A stretch of 64,000 nucleotides of DNA from Muribaculaceae bacterium (GCA_029051525.1 JAIDKG010000099.1:1-64000); one strand, 5' to 3'. Counted from the first letter of the stretch, positions 42,557-55,816 are shown. Program-made: numbers and translations. The notes: generated by a model from the letters alone, not told the origin.

Positions 42557-43267
42557 TTAGTCGGCCGAAGAGGGGCTTTCGGGGGCAATCAGCTTATAGC
42601 CTTTGCCGTGGATATTGATGATTTCGATATCCGGGTCCCCCTTGAGGAGTTTGCGAAGTTTGGTGATATACACGTCCATGCTGCGGGCGTTGAAATAATT
42701 GTCGTCGACCCAGATGGTCTTCAACGCATAGTTGCGCTCCAGCACATCGTTGAGGTGCTCACACAGCAGGGTGAGCAGTTCCGATTCTTTTGTGGTGAGT
42801 TTGGTGGTGGAATCGTTGGCGATAAGCACCTGTTTCTGGGTATCGAAGGTGAATTTACCAAGTTTGTAGACGGTGATTTCTTTGTCGCGCTTACCCTTCA
42901 CACGGCGCAGGATGGCATTGATGCGCACCACCAGCTCCTCCATCGAGAAGGGCTTGGTGATGTAGTCGTCGGCTCCGATCTTGAAGCCTTCGAGCACATC
43001 CTCCTTGATACTCTTGGCGGTGAGGAAGATGATAGGCACCTCGCCGTTGACGTTGCGTATCTCCTGAGCCAAAGTAAACCCATCCTTCTTCGGCATCATC
43101 ACATCGAGCACACAGAGGTCATATTTATTCTTTAGAAATGCCTTGTAACCCTTCTCTCCATCATTGCAGAGATCGGCATTGTAACCCTTCGCCTGCAGAA
43201 ATTCGCGAAGCAGCATCCCGAGGTTCTCGTCATCCTCGCAAAGTAGAATTTTCAGTTTATTATCCAT
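42557..43267 (-). CDS. OmpR-family response regulator (RprY-like)
   Basis: KILLCEDDENLGMLLREFLQAKGY, LCVLDVMMPKKDG, winged-helix C-terminus. Confidence 0.94.
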   Translation of the reverse strand: MDNKLKILLCEDDENLGMLLREFLQAKGYNADLCNDGEKGYKAFLKNKYDLCVLDVMMPKKDGFTLAQEIRNVNGEVPIIFLTAKSIKEDVLEGFKIGADDYITKPFSMEELVVRINAILRRVKGKRDKEITVYKLGKFTFDTQKQVLIANDSTTKLTTKESELLTLLCEHLNDVLERNYALKTIWVDDNYFNARSMDVYITKLRKLLKGDPDIEIINIHGKGYKLIAPESPSSAD

Positions 43268-43466
43268 AGTATCTATATCTTTTTTCTGGTTTGGTAATCC
43301 CCGCCGGTCGGCGCCCGACGGGCGGAATTTTGCACCGAGGAGGGAGAGGGTTCACTCCTCTCTGTATATTTTAACGCTTTAACGTGTGTTAAGTTTGGTG
43401 AAAACCCACACTTCTGCATCTTTTTTCACCCTTTCACACCACTTTCAGGCGCATTTTTAACCTAAG

Positions 43467-44999
43467 TTACTCTTCCGCCGCATCTGTGTCGGGGTCGGGA
43501 TCGGCCAGAGGTAATTTGATGATAAACTCACTCCATTTGCCGAAGTCGCTCTCCACAGTGATGGTGCCTCCGAATATCGACACCATCTTCTTCACATAGG
43601 CCAAACCGAGTCCGAAGCCTTTCACATCGTGGCGATTGCCGGTGGGCACACGATAGAATTTCTCGAATATCCGCTTGAGGTCCTCTTTGCGGAGTCCGAT
43701 GCCGTTGTCGCGGATTCGGATTTCGAGTTGGTTATGGGCCACATTGCGGGTACTCACCTTAAGCTCGGGAGCGGTATCGGGCTTCATGTATTTCAGGGCG
43801 TTGTCGAGCAGGTTGAAGATCACATTGGTGAAGTGCATCTCATCGAGCCGCACATCAGCATCGATGGCATCCAGAGCCACCTCAATGCGGCCGCCATCCT
43901 TTTCAGCCTTGATTTTCTGGGTATTGGCGATATTGTAGATTATATTGTTGACATTGACCACAGTGAATTTCAGGGCCGATCCTCCCGCATCGTCATAGAC
44001 CGACATCTGGAGCACCTTCTCCACCTGGAATCTGAGTCGCTTCGACTCCTCGCCTATCACATTGGCAAGGTGCTTGAGCGAATTTGGAGACTTCCTCACC
44101 GAGTCATCATCGAGCATCTGAGCGGCAAGCGATATTGTGGATATCGGGGTCTTGAATTCGTGGGTCATATTGTTGATGAAATCCGTTTTCATCTCGGAGA
44201 GCTTCTTCTGGCGGAATATCAATATCACCGTGTAGAGAAATATCACAAGCAGTATCACGGTAAATGCCAGAGTGGGGATGATGAATCTCACCGATGAGAA
44301 GATATAGGAATCGCGTGTGGGGAATTCCACTACAAGACGGTAATTGGCTCCTGCATTGGGGAAGAGCACTGCCGAATAGGCGGGCACATCGGTGCTGGTC
44401 ACGAAGCCGCGGGTCTGATAGGCATAATGACCATAGGCATCGGTCACTCCGAAGGTGAAGGGGATTGTCACACCATTGCCGGCGAGCTCATCACGCAGAT
44501 AGCGGCGCACCTCTACCGAGTCGGCACGCTCCAGCAGCGGACGCGTAGGAGCCTCGCGCAATATATTGAGGATTATCTCATTGAGCAATCCCTTCTGGTA
44601 TTGATATTGGCGGCGCAGGGTGGTCTGAAGCTGCTGATAACTCTCCGACACTCCGGTTGTGGCCGATGGATAGCTGATTTTATTATTGTGAGAGGGTGAG
44701 GCGGCGGCGAGAAGAGTCTCGCTCGACACCTGATTCTCATCAATATATGAGTCCCCCTCCGAGGCATCGAGCATACGCACATCCTCCTCAAGGTAATGAA
44801 GAGTCTCGCGGCGCTGCAGCATCTCGGCTGTGGCATGGAGCGAGCGCATCACATTTTCGGAAAATTGCGCCTCGCGCATCTTCACCATATTCTCCAGATA
44901 CATAATCTGAAAATATAGTAAAGACCCGAAGGTAATGGCCATGACAGCCGTAAGAAGCCATATAAGTGATTTTTTCATTTCTTTTTCAGATAGTTGCAT
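43467..44999 (-). CDS. sensor histidine kinase (RprX-like)
   Basis: FINNMTHEFKTPISTISLAAQML (H box), RIRDNGIGLRKEDLKRIFEKFYRV, GFGLGLAYVKKMV. Confidence 0.94.
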   Translation of the reverse strand: MQLSEKEMKKSLIWLLTAVMAITFGSLLYFQIMYLENMVKMREAQFSENVMRSLHATAEMLQRRETLHYLEEDVRMLDASEGDSYIDENQVSSETLLAAASPSHNNKISYPSATTGVSESYQQLQTTLRRQYQYQKGLLNEIILNILREAPTRPLLERADSVEVRRYLRDELAGNGVTIPFTFGVTDAYGHYAYQTRGFVTSTDVPAYSAVLFPNAGANYRLVVEFPTRDSYIFSSVRFIIPTLAFTVILLVIFLYTVILIFRQKKLSEMKTDFINNMTHEFKTPISTISLAAQMLDDDSVRKSPNSLKHLANVIGEESKRLRFQVEKVLQMSVYDDAGGSALKFTVVNVNNIIYNIANTQKIKAEKDGGRIEVALDAIDADVRLDEMHFTNVIFNLLDNALKYMKPDTAPELKVSTRNVAHNQLEIRIRDNGIGLRKEDLKRIFEKFYRVPTGNRHDVKGFGLGLAYVKKMVSIFGGTITVESDFGKWSEFIIKLPLADPDPDTDAAEE

Positions 45000-45171
45000 T
45001 CTCCTCGCAGAGAAAATATGCTTGATTCACTCTGCCGAAACCGGCGGAATATGCCGACCTCATCCGGGTATTCACCATTTTTAACAAACATCCACCCTAT
45101 TGGTTTAAACGAAATTTTACCATTTTTCATACATCTCCCTTGTATTTAGACCGCGTTTCAACCCTTTCTTG

Positions 45172-45203
45172 TTTGGTTCGCTGAAATTTATGTAGTAATT
45201 TTG
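45172..45203 (+). promoter_or_regulatory. Bacteroidetes-type promoter for the C11 peptidase
   Basis: TTTG-N20-TAATTTTG. Confidence 0.55.
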
Positions 45204-45309
45204 TGTTTTAAAGCGTGCTCTCATGGTGCGCATATCATCATTACGCTTGATATTATTTATGACTGATTATAAGCTTTCGTTTCCCTCTCTCCTCCCCCGC
45301 GCCAGCCGG

Positions 45310-46521
45310 ATGCTGAAGAGATTCCCTCTTGCGGCAGCGGCTGCCTTTACGATTCTGCTCCCGGCATGTAGCGATGATCCGAAGCCTGCTCCTGATCCGA
45401 ATCCCTCTGAGGATGCCACATCGATTTTACTCTATGCCGTGGCATCCAATAATCTGCACTATGACCTGCAGGACGACCTCGCCGAACTCTATTCGGGCAT
45501 GGAGCAGTCTAAGCCGGGTGAGGCCGATGTGTGGATCTATTCGCTTGATCTGAAGGAACTCCCCTCTCTGCGCCATGTGGTGCGACAGGCAGACGGGTCT
45601 TACTCTGCGACTGTGGTCAAGCAGTACGACCGCTCGCAGTATTCCACCGACCCGGAACGCATATCGCAGGTGATCAGTGATTACACCGCCCTTTCCCCCG
45701 CCGCGCAACGCGGCATCATCTTCTGGAGCCACGCCACCGGATGGCAGCCCGATTTCAACGACCATGTGGTGCCGGAGAGTTCTGAAAACCGCCGCCCGCA
45801 ATCTGCCTACAATGCGGGACAGGTGAATTATTCCTATGGAGCCGACCAATATCTGGGCACCACCGACTCATGCGATATCATCGAACTCAACGAAGCCATC
45901 CCCTCCGGGACTTTCGATTTCATCTGGTTCGACTGCTGCTATATGTCGTCGATCGAGGTGATATATCAGTTGCGTGATAAAGCCTCGCATATCGTGGCCT
46001 ATCCCACTGAGGTGGCCTCTGAGGGTATGCCTTATAACCTTACCATCCCATATCTGGCTCGACGCGACTACGACCTCACCGGAGCAGCCTCGGCAATGTC
46101 GCAGTATTTCCTTGACCGCAGCCAGGTGGTGACAATCGCTGTGATCGACACCTCTCACCTGCCGGAGCTTGCGCGCGTGGCTGAGACTGCCGTGGGTGGC
46201 CAACGCCTTTCGATGGTGAAACTGCAGCGGTATTCGCGTTCTCCCAACGGGCCATTCTTAGATTTCGGCCAGTACACCCGCACCTGGGGCGCCAACCGAC
46301 CTGATGCCGGGTGGGATGAAGCTGCATTTACCCGGGCTCTCGACGCTACGGTAATCTATAAGGCAGCCTCTGATTATGGATTTGACGGACGCACCATACT
46401 CCCTGAGAATTTCAGCGGCATTTCCTGCCATTATTTCTACGATGATGAGTCGGAGAAGGCTGAATATTACAAGAAGCTCGACTGGTTTAAGGTCGTATAT
46501 CCCAGATATACTGAAGATTGA
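45310..46521 (+). CDS. clostripain-related (C11) cysteine peptidase lipoprotein
   Basis: Lipobox LLPAC; IIFWSHATGW (His), FDFIWFDCCYMSSIEVIYQLRDKASHIVAYPTEVASEGMPY (Cys). Confidence 0.85.
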   Translation: MLKRFPLAAAAAFTILLPACSDDPKPAPDPNPSEDATSILLYAVASNNLHYDLQDDLAELYSGMEQSKPGEADVWIYSLDLKELPSLRHVVRQADGSYSATVVKQYDRSQYSTDPERISQVISDYTALSPAAQRGIIFWSHATGWQPDFNDHVVPESSENRRPQSAYNAGQVNYSYGADQYLGTTDSCDIIELNEAIPSGTFDFIWFDCCYMSSIEVIYQLRDKASHIVAYPTEVASEGMPYNLTIPYLARRDYDLTGAASAMSQYFLDRSQVVTIAVIDTSHLPELARVAETAVGGQRLSMVKLQRYSRSPNGPFLDFGQYTRTWGANRPDAGWDEAAFTRALDATVIYKAASDYGFDGRTILPENFSGISCHYFYDDESEKAEYYKKLDWFKVVYPRYTED

Positions 46522-46597
46522 CCGCCTCGCCACTTGCCAGATGTGGTAAGCGTGGCAAGCAACTATTATATAATCTGCAATTAATCCGACACTTAAT

Positions 46598-47758
46598 ATG
46601 ATTCAGACCAACGATCTGCCGATAGTACCTCTCCCCGACACCCCGGAATCGGAGAAAGCCGCTTTTGAGGCTTTCAAGGGGCTTTCGCTCGACGATACGC
46701 TCACCAAGATAGCCAACAGCATGGTGGATTTCGCATTCAAACTGCTGATTGCCATCCTGGTATTCTACGTGGGACGCTTTATAATCCGCAAACTTTATGC
46801 CATGGTGCATAAGCTGATGATCGGGCGTCATGTCGACCCTTCACTCACCACTTTCGTGCTCTCTCTGGTGAGGATGGTGCTCTATTTCATACTGATTATC
46901 ACGATTGTAGGTATTATCGGCCTGGAGACGAGCTCTTTCCTGGCTCTCTTCGCCTCGGCCGGTGTGGCTATCGGTATGGCTCTGAGCGGCACTCTCCAGA
47001 ATTTCGCCGGTGGTGTGCTGATTCTCCTTCTCAAGCCTTATCGTGTGGGTGATTACATTGAGGCTCAGGGATATGCCGGCACAGTGGGTGAGATTCAGAT
47101 TTTCCATACTGTTATCAATACCCCCGACAATAAGAGAATCATTATCCCCAACGGCGGACTCTCCACGGGGTCGATCAATAACTATTCCACCGAGAATTAC
47201 CGACGTGTGGACTGGACCATCTCCCTCTCTTATGATACCGATTTCAATGCCGCACGCGAGGCGATCATCAATCTCCTTCTGGCCGACGACCGTGTGGTGG
47301 TAAAATATGTGGAAGATGATATTGCCAAACGCGGACTTGCCGCCGAAGTGGCCCGTGAGGCGGAACGGAAAGAGGCTCTCGAGCATGGCGACACTCTCCC
47401 TGAGGAGGAGGATCTATCAGCTCCCACCACATGGTGGGGCCGGCTCACCGAGTCGCACCGCCATAAGAAGCGCCGCATGGCCAAGGCTCTTAAGGAGAAT
47501 CCTGCTCTCAGTCCTACAGCACAGCAGCGAGTGGACCGTGCCCCCTTTGTGGGACTCAATGAGATGGCCGACAGCAGAATCAATCTCACAGTGCGCGCAT
47601 GGACCCATAGCTCCAACTATTGGGGACTCTTCTACGATATGAATGCCACATTCTTCTCGCGCCTGCCGGAGATGGGCTTCTCATTCCCGTTTCCTCAGCT
47701 GGATGTGCATCTGGATGCAGCCTCTGCACCTACCGATGCCAAGAGTTCCTCTCTCTGA
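46598..47758 (+). CDS. MscS family mechanosensitive ion channel
   Basis: LFASAGVAIGMALSGTLQNFAGGVLILLLKPYRVGDYIEAQGYAGTVGEIQIFHTVINTPDNKRIIIPNG. Confidence 0.96.
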   Translation: MIQTNDLPIVPLPDTPESEKAAFEAFKGLSLDDTLTKIANSMVDFAFKLLIAILVFYVGRFIIRKLYAMVHKLMIGRHVDPSLTTFVLSLVRMVLYFILIITIVGIIGLETSSFLALFASAGVAIGMALSGTLQNFAGGVLILLLKPYRVGDYIEAQGYAGTVGEIQIFHTVINTPDNKRIIIPNGGLSTGSINNYSTENYRRVDWTISLSYDTDFNAAREAIINLLLADDRVVVKYVEDDIAKRGLAAEVAREAERKEALEHGDTLPEEEDLSAPTTWWGRLTESHRHKKRRMAKALKENPALSPTAQQRVDRAPFVGLNEMADSRINLTVRAWTHSSNYWGLFYDMNATFFSRLPEMGFSFPFPQLDVHLDAASAPTDAKSSSL

Positions 47759-47805
47759 AACTCAAAATGTTACCAACCCAAAAATCATACCTCGTTTAGA
47801 CACCG

Positions 47806-48552
47806 ATGAGATTCCTTTATCTGATTTACCAGTGGTGTATCGCCTACCCTATCCTGGTAGTGCTCACAGCTATCACGGCGATTGTGACTATAGTTATGGC
47901 CGGCATATGCGGCAATCATTTCTGGGGTTACTACCCTGCCCATATCTGGAGCCGATGTGTGTGCACGCTCCTTTTTGTGAGAGTCAAGGTTGTGGGGCGT
48001 GAGAACATCGACCCGAAGACGAGCTACGTATTCGTGGCCAATCATCAGGGAGCTTTCGACATATGGGCAATCTACGGCTATCTAAACCATGATTTCAAGT
48101 GGCTGATGAAGAAGGAGCTGGAGAAGATATTCCTCGTGGGCAAGGCTTGCCGCCGTGCGGGGCATGTGATGGTCGATGATTCATCGGTGACCGGTATCCG
48201 CACCACTATTGCTGAGTCGGAAAAGACGCTGCAGGGTGGCATGTCGCTCGTAATCTTCCCTGAAGGCAGTCGCACTTTCGATGGCAAGATGATTCCATTC
48301 AAGCGTGGGGCATTCATGCTGGCCGCCGAATACCGCCTCCCGGTGGTGCCCATAACTATTGACGGTGCTTTCCGACGCATGCCGCGCACCACATATAATA
48401 CCACACCCGGCCGCATCACCCTCACCATCCACAAGCCCATCTATCCCGGTGAGAAGGGATTCAATACGAAGCGTCTGATGGCGGAGTGCTTTGATGAGAT
48501 AGAATCGTCGCTCCCGGAGAGAGATAAAACACCTCGCGCCGATGCAAAGTAA
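47806..48552 (+). CDS. plsC: 1-acyl-sn-glycerol-3-phosphate acyltransferase (PlsC)
   Basis: VANHQGAFDIW (HxxxxD), IFPEGSRTFDGKMIPFKRGAF. Confidence 0.92.
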   Translation: MRFLYLIYQWCIAYPILVVLTAITAIVTIVMAGICGNHFWGYYPAHIWSRCVCTLLFVRVKVVGRENIDPKTSYVFVANHQGAFDIWAIYGYLNHDFKWLMKKELEKIFLVGKACRRAGHVMVDDSSVTGIRTTIAESEKTLQGGMSLVIFPEGSRTFDGKMIPFKRGAFMLAAEYRLPVVPITIDGAFRRMPRTTYNTTPGRITLTIHKPIYPGEKGFNTKRLMAECFDEIESSLPERDKTPRADAK

Positions 48553-49468
48553 TACCACTCAGGTGCCGGTTGTGGCTCTCGTGGGGGGCACGGATTGCTC
48601 GGGTGGTGCAGGGCTGTCGGCCGATATCGCTGTGGCGCGCCATTTGGGCGCATTCCCTATGCCGGTGGTAAGCTGCGTCACTTCGCAAGGCCCCGACGGC
48701 CTGCGCATGATGATCCCGGTCGAGGAGACTCTCTTTGCCGACCAATTGAGTGCTGTGCTTGATAATGCCAGGCCTTCGGCTCTCAAGATCGGGATGCTCC
48801 CGTCGGCGCGACATATGGCAATACTGAAGGGAATGCTGGAGCACCATAAGGTGAGCAATGTGGTTTTCGACCCGGTGATGGCACCCACTGCCGGAGCAGC
48901 CAATTTCAAGGCCGATTGGTGGGAGGAGGAGCAGGAATTGCGTGCTTTTCTGCAATGCGTGGATATGGCCACTCCAAATCTCGTGGAACTCTCCCGCCTC
49001 ACAGCACCTCTTCTCTCTGCCTGTGAGGAATATACCGGCAACTCCCGGGCTGCATCCGGGCGCCTCACCGATGCCGACGCTCTCCTGGCGGGACGCACTT
49101 TCCTGAAGCATTACCACTGCCGGCACCTATTGCTTACGGGTGGTCATAATGTGGACCATCCATACTGCGACATCCTCTTCACAGCCGACCCTTCGGGCGA
49201 TGCCCCGCTCATAGCCCGCTTCACCGGGGGCGAGGTGCCCACTCCCAATACTCATGGCACCGGCTGTGTATATTCCTCGGCCATAGCCACTCTTCTGGCT
49301 CTCGGCCACCCGGCTCGGCAAGCAGTGCAGATGGCCCGGCTGCTGATGCACAATCTGCTCCTGGAGGGTGCCGACTTCCGGCTTTACCCTGACCGGCCGG
49401 ATAGCCATGGCCCCACATTCGTGACTGCCCTGGCATCACATCAATCTAAGAGGCGCTCTCATATCTGA
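48542..49468 (+). CDS. thiD: hydroxymethylpyrimidine/phosphomethylpyrimidine kinase
   Basis: VGGTDCSGGAGLSADI; THGTGCVYSSAIA; overlaps plsC stop. Confidence 0.93.
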   Translation: MQSNTTQVPVVALVGGTDCSGGAGLSADIAVARHLGAFPMPVVSCVTSQGPDGLRMMIPVEETLFADQLSAVLDNARPSALKIGMLPSARHMAILKGMLEHHKVSNVVFDPVMAPTAGAANFKADWWEEEQELRAFLQCVDMATPNLVELSRLTAPLLSACEEYTGNSRAASGRLTDADALLAGRTFLKHYHCRHLLLTGGHNVDHPYCDILFTADPSGDAPLIARFTGGEVPTPNTHGTGCVYSSAIATLLALGHPARQAVQMARLLMHNLLLEGADFRLYPDRPDSHGPTFVTALASHQSKRRSHI

Positions 49469-49482
49469 AAATTATCTACACT

Positions 49483-49692
49483 ATGCATATCTCTGTAATT
49501 ATCAATGGCCAGCACATGGATCTCCCCGAGGAGGTGAAGAGCGTGGCCCAGCTGCTGGAATGGCGACATATACCGGTGAGCGGCACTGCCGTGGCCCTGA
49601 ATTCCCGACTTGTGACAGCCGCTCAACATGCGGCCACAATGCTCAACCATGGCGATGTGATCACAATCATATCGGCCGCCTACGGGGGCTAA
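49483..49692 (+). CDS. thiS: sulfur carrier protein ThiS
   Basis: 69 aa ubiquitin-like, ends in AAYGG. Confidence 0.95.
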   Translation: MHISVIINGQHMDLPEEVKSVAQLLEWRHIPVSGTAVALNSRLVTAAQHAATMLNHGDVITIISAAYGG

Positions 49693-49719
49693 GAGCAGCC
49701 AGTCTATCCTTTACGCTCT

Positions 49720-50343
49720 ATGCCACACGGATTTCTGATAATCGGCATCACACCACCCGCCATCCGACCGGATGAGGCGCAGATAATCACCGCGCATCTC
49801 TCGGATGGCTACGTGGATTATTTTCATCTGCGACATCCATCGGCTACGGCCGATGAGATGCAGCGCCTGATTTCTGCCATTCCTGCTCCGCTTCGTGAGC
49901 GACTCTCGCTGCATGATCACCATCATCTTGGCGGGGCCTATGGTATAGGAGGCCTGCATCTCAATTCGCGCAATCCCAGGCTCCCGGTGCTCCCGGAGGG
50001 CTACAGACCGAGAGTGAGCAGATCGTGTCATTCTATAGCGGAGGTGATGGATGCGGCGCATGCCGGAGCCGACACCCAAGGATCTGAATCCGCCACATAT
50101 CCATTAGCTTATGTGACCCTCTCCCCCATATTCGATTCCATCTCAAAACAGGGCTATGGCGCGGCATTCCCTCCGGAGCAGTACCATCGGTTGCGCAGCG
50201 ACCTGACAGCGGCCGGGATTCCGGTGGTGGCCTTGGGTGGAGTGACACCATCGCGGATTGACCTGCTGCAAAAGCTGGGATTCGCGGGGGCTGCGATGTT
50301 GGGTGCCCTTTGGCCTGAGAGCTCCTGTCATCGGATGGACTAA
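49720..50343 (+). CDS. thiamine phosphate synthase-like protein (TenI/ThiE2)
   Basis: YVTLSPIFDSISKQGYG, VVALGGVTPSRIDLLQKLGFAGAAMLGALW. Confidence 0.85.
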   Translation: MPHGFLIIGITPPAIRPDEAQIITAHLSDGYVDYFHLRHPSATADEMQRLISAIPAPLRERLSLHDHHHLGGAYGIGGLHLNSRNPRLPVLPEGYRPRVSRSCHSIAEVMDAAHAGADTQGSESATYPLAYVTLSPIFDSISKQGYGAAFPPEQYHRLRSDLTAAGIPVVALGGVTPSRIDLLQKLGFAGAAMLGALWPESSCHRMD

Positions 50344-50412
50344 GAGCGCGCTCCTTAAGAGCGCGTTCCTTAAAATTTCCCCGAAAAGATTCCTGATTCG
50401 GTTTTATTTTGC

Positions 50413-50420
50413 TATTTTTG
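50413..50420 (+). promoter_or_regulatory. -7 element before thiE
   Basis: TATTTTTG. Confidence 0.4.
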
Positions 50421-50568
50421 CAATTCGAGAACCGCCCGGAGGAATCAAAATCTCTACTCTGCGCGTTATCTCTATAGATATTCGGAGGATGCGCTATATC
50501 CTCCGGTCGAAATTCCCCGGCCTCGACGATATATAGGTTGTGAAGGGTGGGGTCTAAATCTAATACAT

Positions 50569-51192
50569 ATGCTTCAATATATTACCAATACCGATTCTCC
50601 CCACTCCATCCCGGAGCAGGTGAAGGCCGTGCTCGAGGGTGGTTGCCGCTGGGTTCAACTTCGCATGAAGGATGCCTCTGCCGATGAGGTGGCCGAAATG
50701 GCCCGCACCATAAAACCTCTGACCGATGAGAAGGAGGCTTTTCTGATTATTAACGATCATGTAGATGTGTGCCGCGATGTGAATTGCACCGGTGTGCACC
50801 TTGGCAAGAGCGATATGCCGCCGTCGAAAGCGCGCCTGGAGTTAGGCCCGCTCGCCGTGATCGGCGTCACAGCCAATACCTTTGAGGATATCGAAGCGGT
50901 GCAGGCTCTCGACATCGATTATATCGGCATGGGTCCTTATGCCGACACCAATACCAAGAAGAATCTGGCTCCCATTCTGGGTATCTCCGGTATTGCCGAT
51001 CTCTGCAATCAGATGAAGAGCGCTGAGATCAATATAGCTCATGTGGCTGTGGGGGGGATCCGGCTTGAGGATGTGCAGCCGCTTCTTGAGGCAGGATGCG
51101 ATGGCATAGCTGTGAGCGGTGCAATTGCCTTTGCCGATGATATGGTGGAGGCCACCCGGAAGTTTATCGCCATGCTCCCCGCCGGAGTGTGA
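50569..51192 (+). CDS. thiE: thiamine phosphate synthase
   Basis: CRWVQLRMKDASADEV, LIINDHVDVCRDVNCTGVHLGKSDM, IGMGPYADTNTKKN. Confidence 0.95.
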   Translation: MLQYITNTDSPHSIPEQVKAVLEGGCRWVQLRMKDASADEVAEMARTIKPLTDEKEAFLIINDHVDVCRDVNCTGVHLGKSDMPPSKARLELGPLAVIGVTANTFEDIEAVQALDIDYIGMGPYADTNTKKNLAPILGISGIADLCNQMKSAEINIAHVAVGGIRLEDVQPLLEAGCDGIAVSGAIAFADDMVEATRKFIAMLPAGV

Positions 51193-51297
51193 AGAGCGCT
51201 CATGCCGATACGTATCAGCACGAAGCTCCCGCATAGCTCACCATCTCCACCCCCCTTACTTTCCCGGCACATGCCGGGGAAAATACAATAATACGAA

Positions 51298-52095
51298 TTG
51301 ACTATATTACATCATATGAACGATCTACTGAAAATCGGACCTCGCGAATTCACCTCGCGCCTCTTCGTGGGCACGGGTAAATTCCCGTCGTCGCAGATGA
51401 TGCTGGATGCCATCCTGGCCTCCGGCTCTGAGATGATCACTGTGGCCATGAAGCGTGTCAACATGCTCAATGAGGCCACCGATGATATGCTCACCCACAT
51501 CAATCGCGAGCATGTGCAGTTTCTCCCCAATACCTCGGGAGTGCGCGATGCCGAGGAGGCGGTGCTGGCCGCCCGTATGAGCCGAGAAATCTTCCATACC
51601 CCCTTCATAAAGCTTGAGATTCATCCCGACCCGCGCTATCTTATGCCTGATCCGATCGAGACTCTCAAGGCCACTGAGATTCTGGCGGCCGAAGGATTTG
51701 TGGTGCTCCCGTATATTCAGGCCGACCCGGTGCTCTGTAAGCGACTTGAGGAGGTGGGTTCGGCTGCCGTGATGCCGCTCGGCGCACCGATAGGCACCAA
51801 CCGCGGCCTGCTCACCCGCGACATGCTGCGCATCATCATCGAGCAGAGCAATGTGCCGGTGGTGGTCGATGCCGGTCTGGGCGCCCCTTCGCATGCGGCC
51901 GAGGCCATGGAGATGGGTGCCGATGCTGTGCTGGTGAATACCGCTATCGCTGTGGCCGACGACCCGGTGCGCATGGCTGTGGCGTTTCGCAAGGGGGTGG
52001 AAGCCGGCCGTGAGGCTTATCTGGCCGGACTGGGGGGCACATCACTCACCGCCCAAGCCACCTCTCCCCTCACATCTTTTCTTAATCAACTCTAA
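51298..52095 (+). CDS. thiG: thiazole synthase
   Basis: [54 protein letters not shown]. Confidence 0.97.
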   Translation: MTILHHMNDLLKIGPREFTSRLFVGTGKFPSSQMMLDAILASGSEMITVAMKRVNMLNEATDDMLTHINREHVQFLPNTSGVRDAEEAVLAARMSREIFHTPFIKLEIHPDPRYLMPDPIETLKATEILAAEGFVVLPYIQADPVLCKRLEEVGSAAVMPLGAPIGTNRGLLTRDMLRIIIEQSNVPVVVDAGLGAPSHAAEAMEMGADAVLVNTAIAVADDPVRMAVAFRKGVEAGREAYLAGLGGTSLTAQATSPLTSFLNQL

Positions 52096-55013
<2,918 letters not shown>

Positions 55014-55052
55014 TTTCCTCCACGCCTTGGCGTGAGAAGCAATATATATATC

Positions 55053-55096
55053 TGTTCGCCCGGGAAGGTGTATGTCAGCACCTCCCCGGGCGAACA
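55053..55096 (+). terminator. hairpin after thiH
   Basis: TGTTCGCCCGGG...CCCGGGCGAACA with inner AGGTG/CACCT. Confidence 0.65.
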
Positions 55097-55157
55097 ATAT
55101 CTGATGGCAGTTGTTTTTCCTAAGAGCGCGCTCTAAGTAACTCACAAAAGAATTTAT

Positions 55158-55745
55158 ATGACTATGAAATTCACACAACCCATCCTTCCTTATCCGCCGG
55201 ATGCCCTCATGCCGGCGATTTCACCCGTGACGATCGACTATCACTATGGTAAGCACGAGAAAGCATATATCGACAATCTCAACCGACTCATCGAGGGTAC
55301 CCCCTTCGAAGATATGCCGCTGGAGCGAATCATAATGGAGAGCGATGGCCCTCTCTTCAACAATGCCTCGCAGGCCTGGAACCATATATTCTACTTCTTC
55401 CAGTTCATGCCGAAAGGACAGAAAGTGCCCGGAGGCCGACTGATGGAGCAGATCGAGATGCAGTACGGTTCGTTTGAGGATTTCCAGCGACAATTTGAAG
55501 AATCCGGAGCCTCAATCTTCGGAAGCGGCTGGATATGGCTCGCCAACGATGCCGATGGCAAGCTTGAAATCATCAAGGGTAGCAACGCCGAAAATCCCCT
55601 CACTCGCAATCTCAACCCGATACTCGTATTCGATGTCTGGGAACATGCCTACTACCTTGACTACCAGAACCGCCGCGCCGACTATCTGCACCGCCTCTGG
55701 GATATCGTGGATTGGAGCGTAGTGGAGTCTCGTTATCCATTCTGA
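55158..55745 (+). CDS. sodB: superoxide dismutase (Fe/Mn family)
   Basis: YHYGKHEKAYIDNLNRLI, QAWNHIFYFFQF, FGSGWIWLA, VFDVWEHAYYLDYQNRRADYL. Confidence 0.97.
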   Translation: MTMKFTQPILPYPPDALMPAISPVTIDYHYGKHEKAYIDNLNRLIEGTPFEDMPLERIIMESDGPLFNNASQAWNHIFYFFQFMPKGQKVPGGRLMEQIEMQYGSFEDFQRQFEESGASIFGSGWIWLANDADGKLEIIKGSNAENPLTRNLNPILVFDVWEHAYYLDYQNRRADYLHRLWDIVDWSVVESRYPF

Positions 55746-55816
55746 GCCACACTCATTGCGTGAAGCCGGGGCCGCATTTTCACGTTTTTTATCACTTCGG
55801 TATCGGATATTTTTTG

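Noticed and set aside
42367-43135. Plus-strand ORFs 42367..42618 and 42428..43135
   Set aside because: Antisense to the response regulator and its structured downstream region; no protein-family features.
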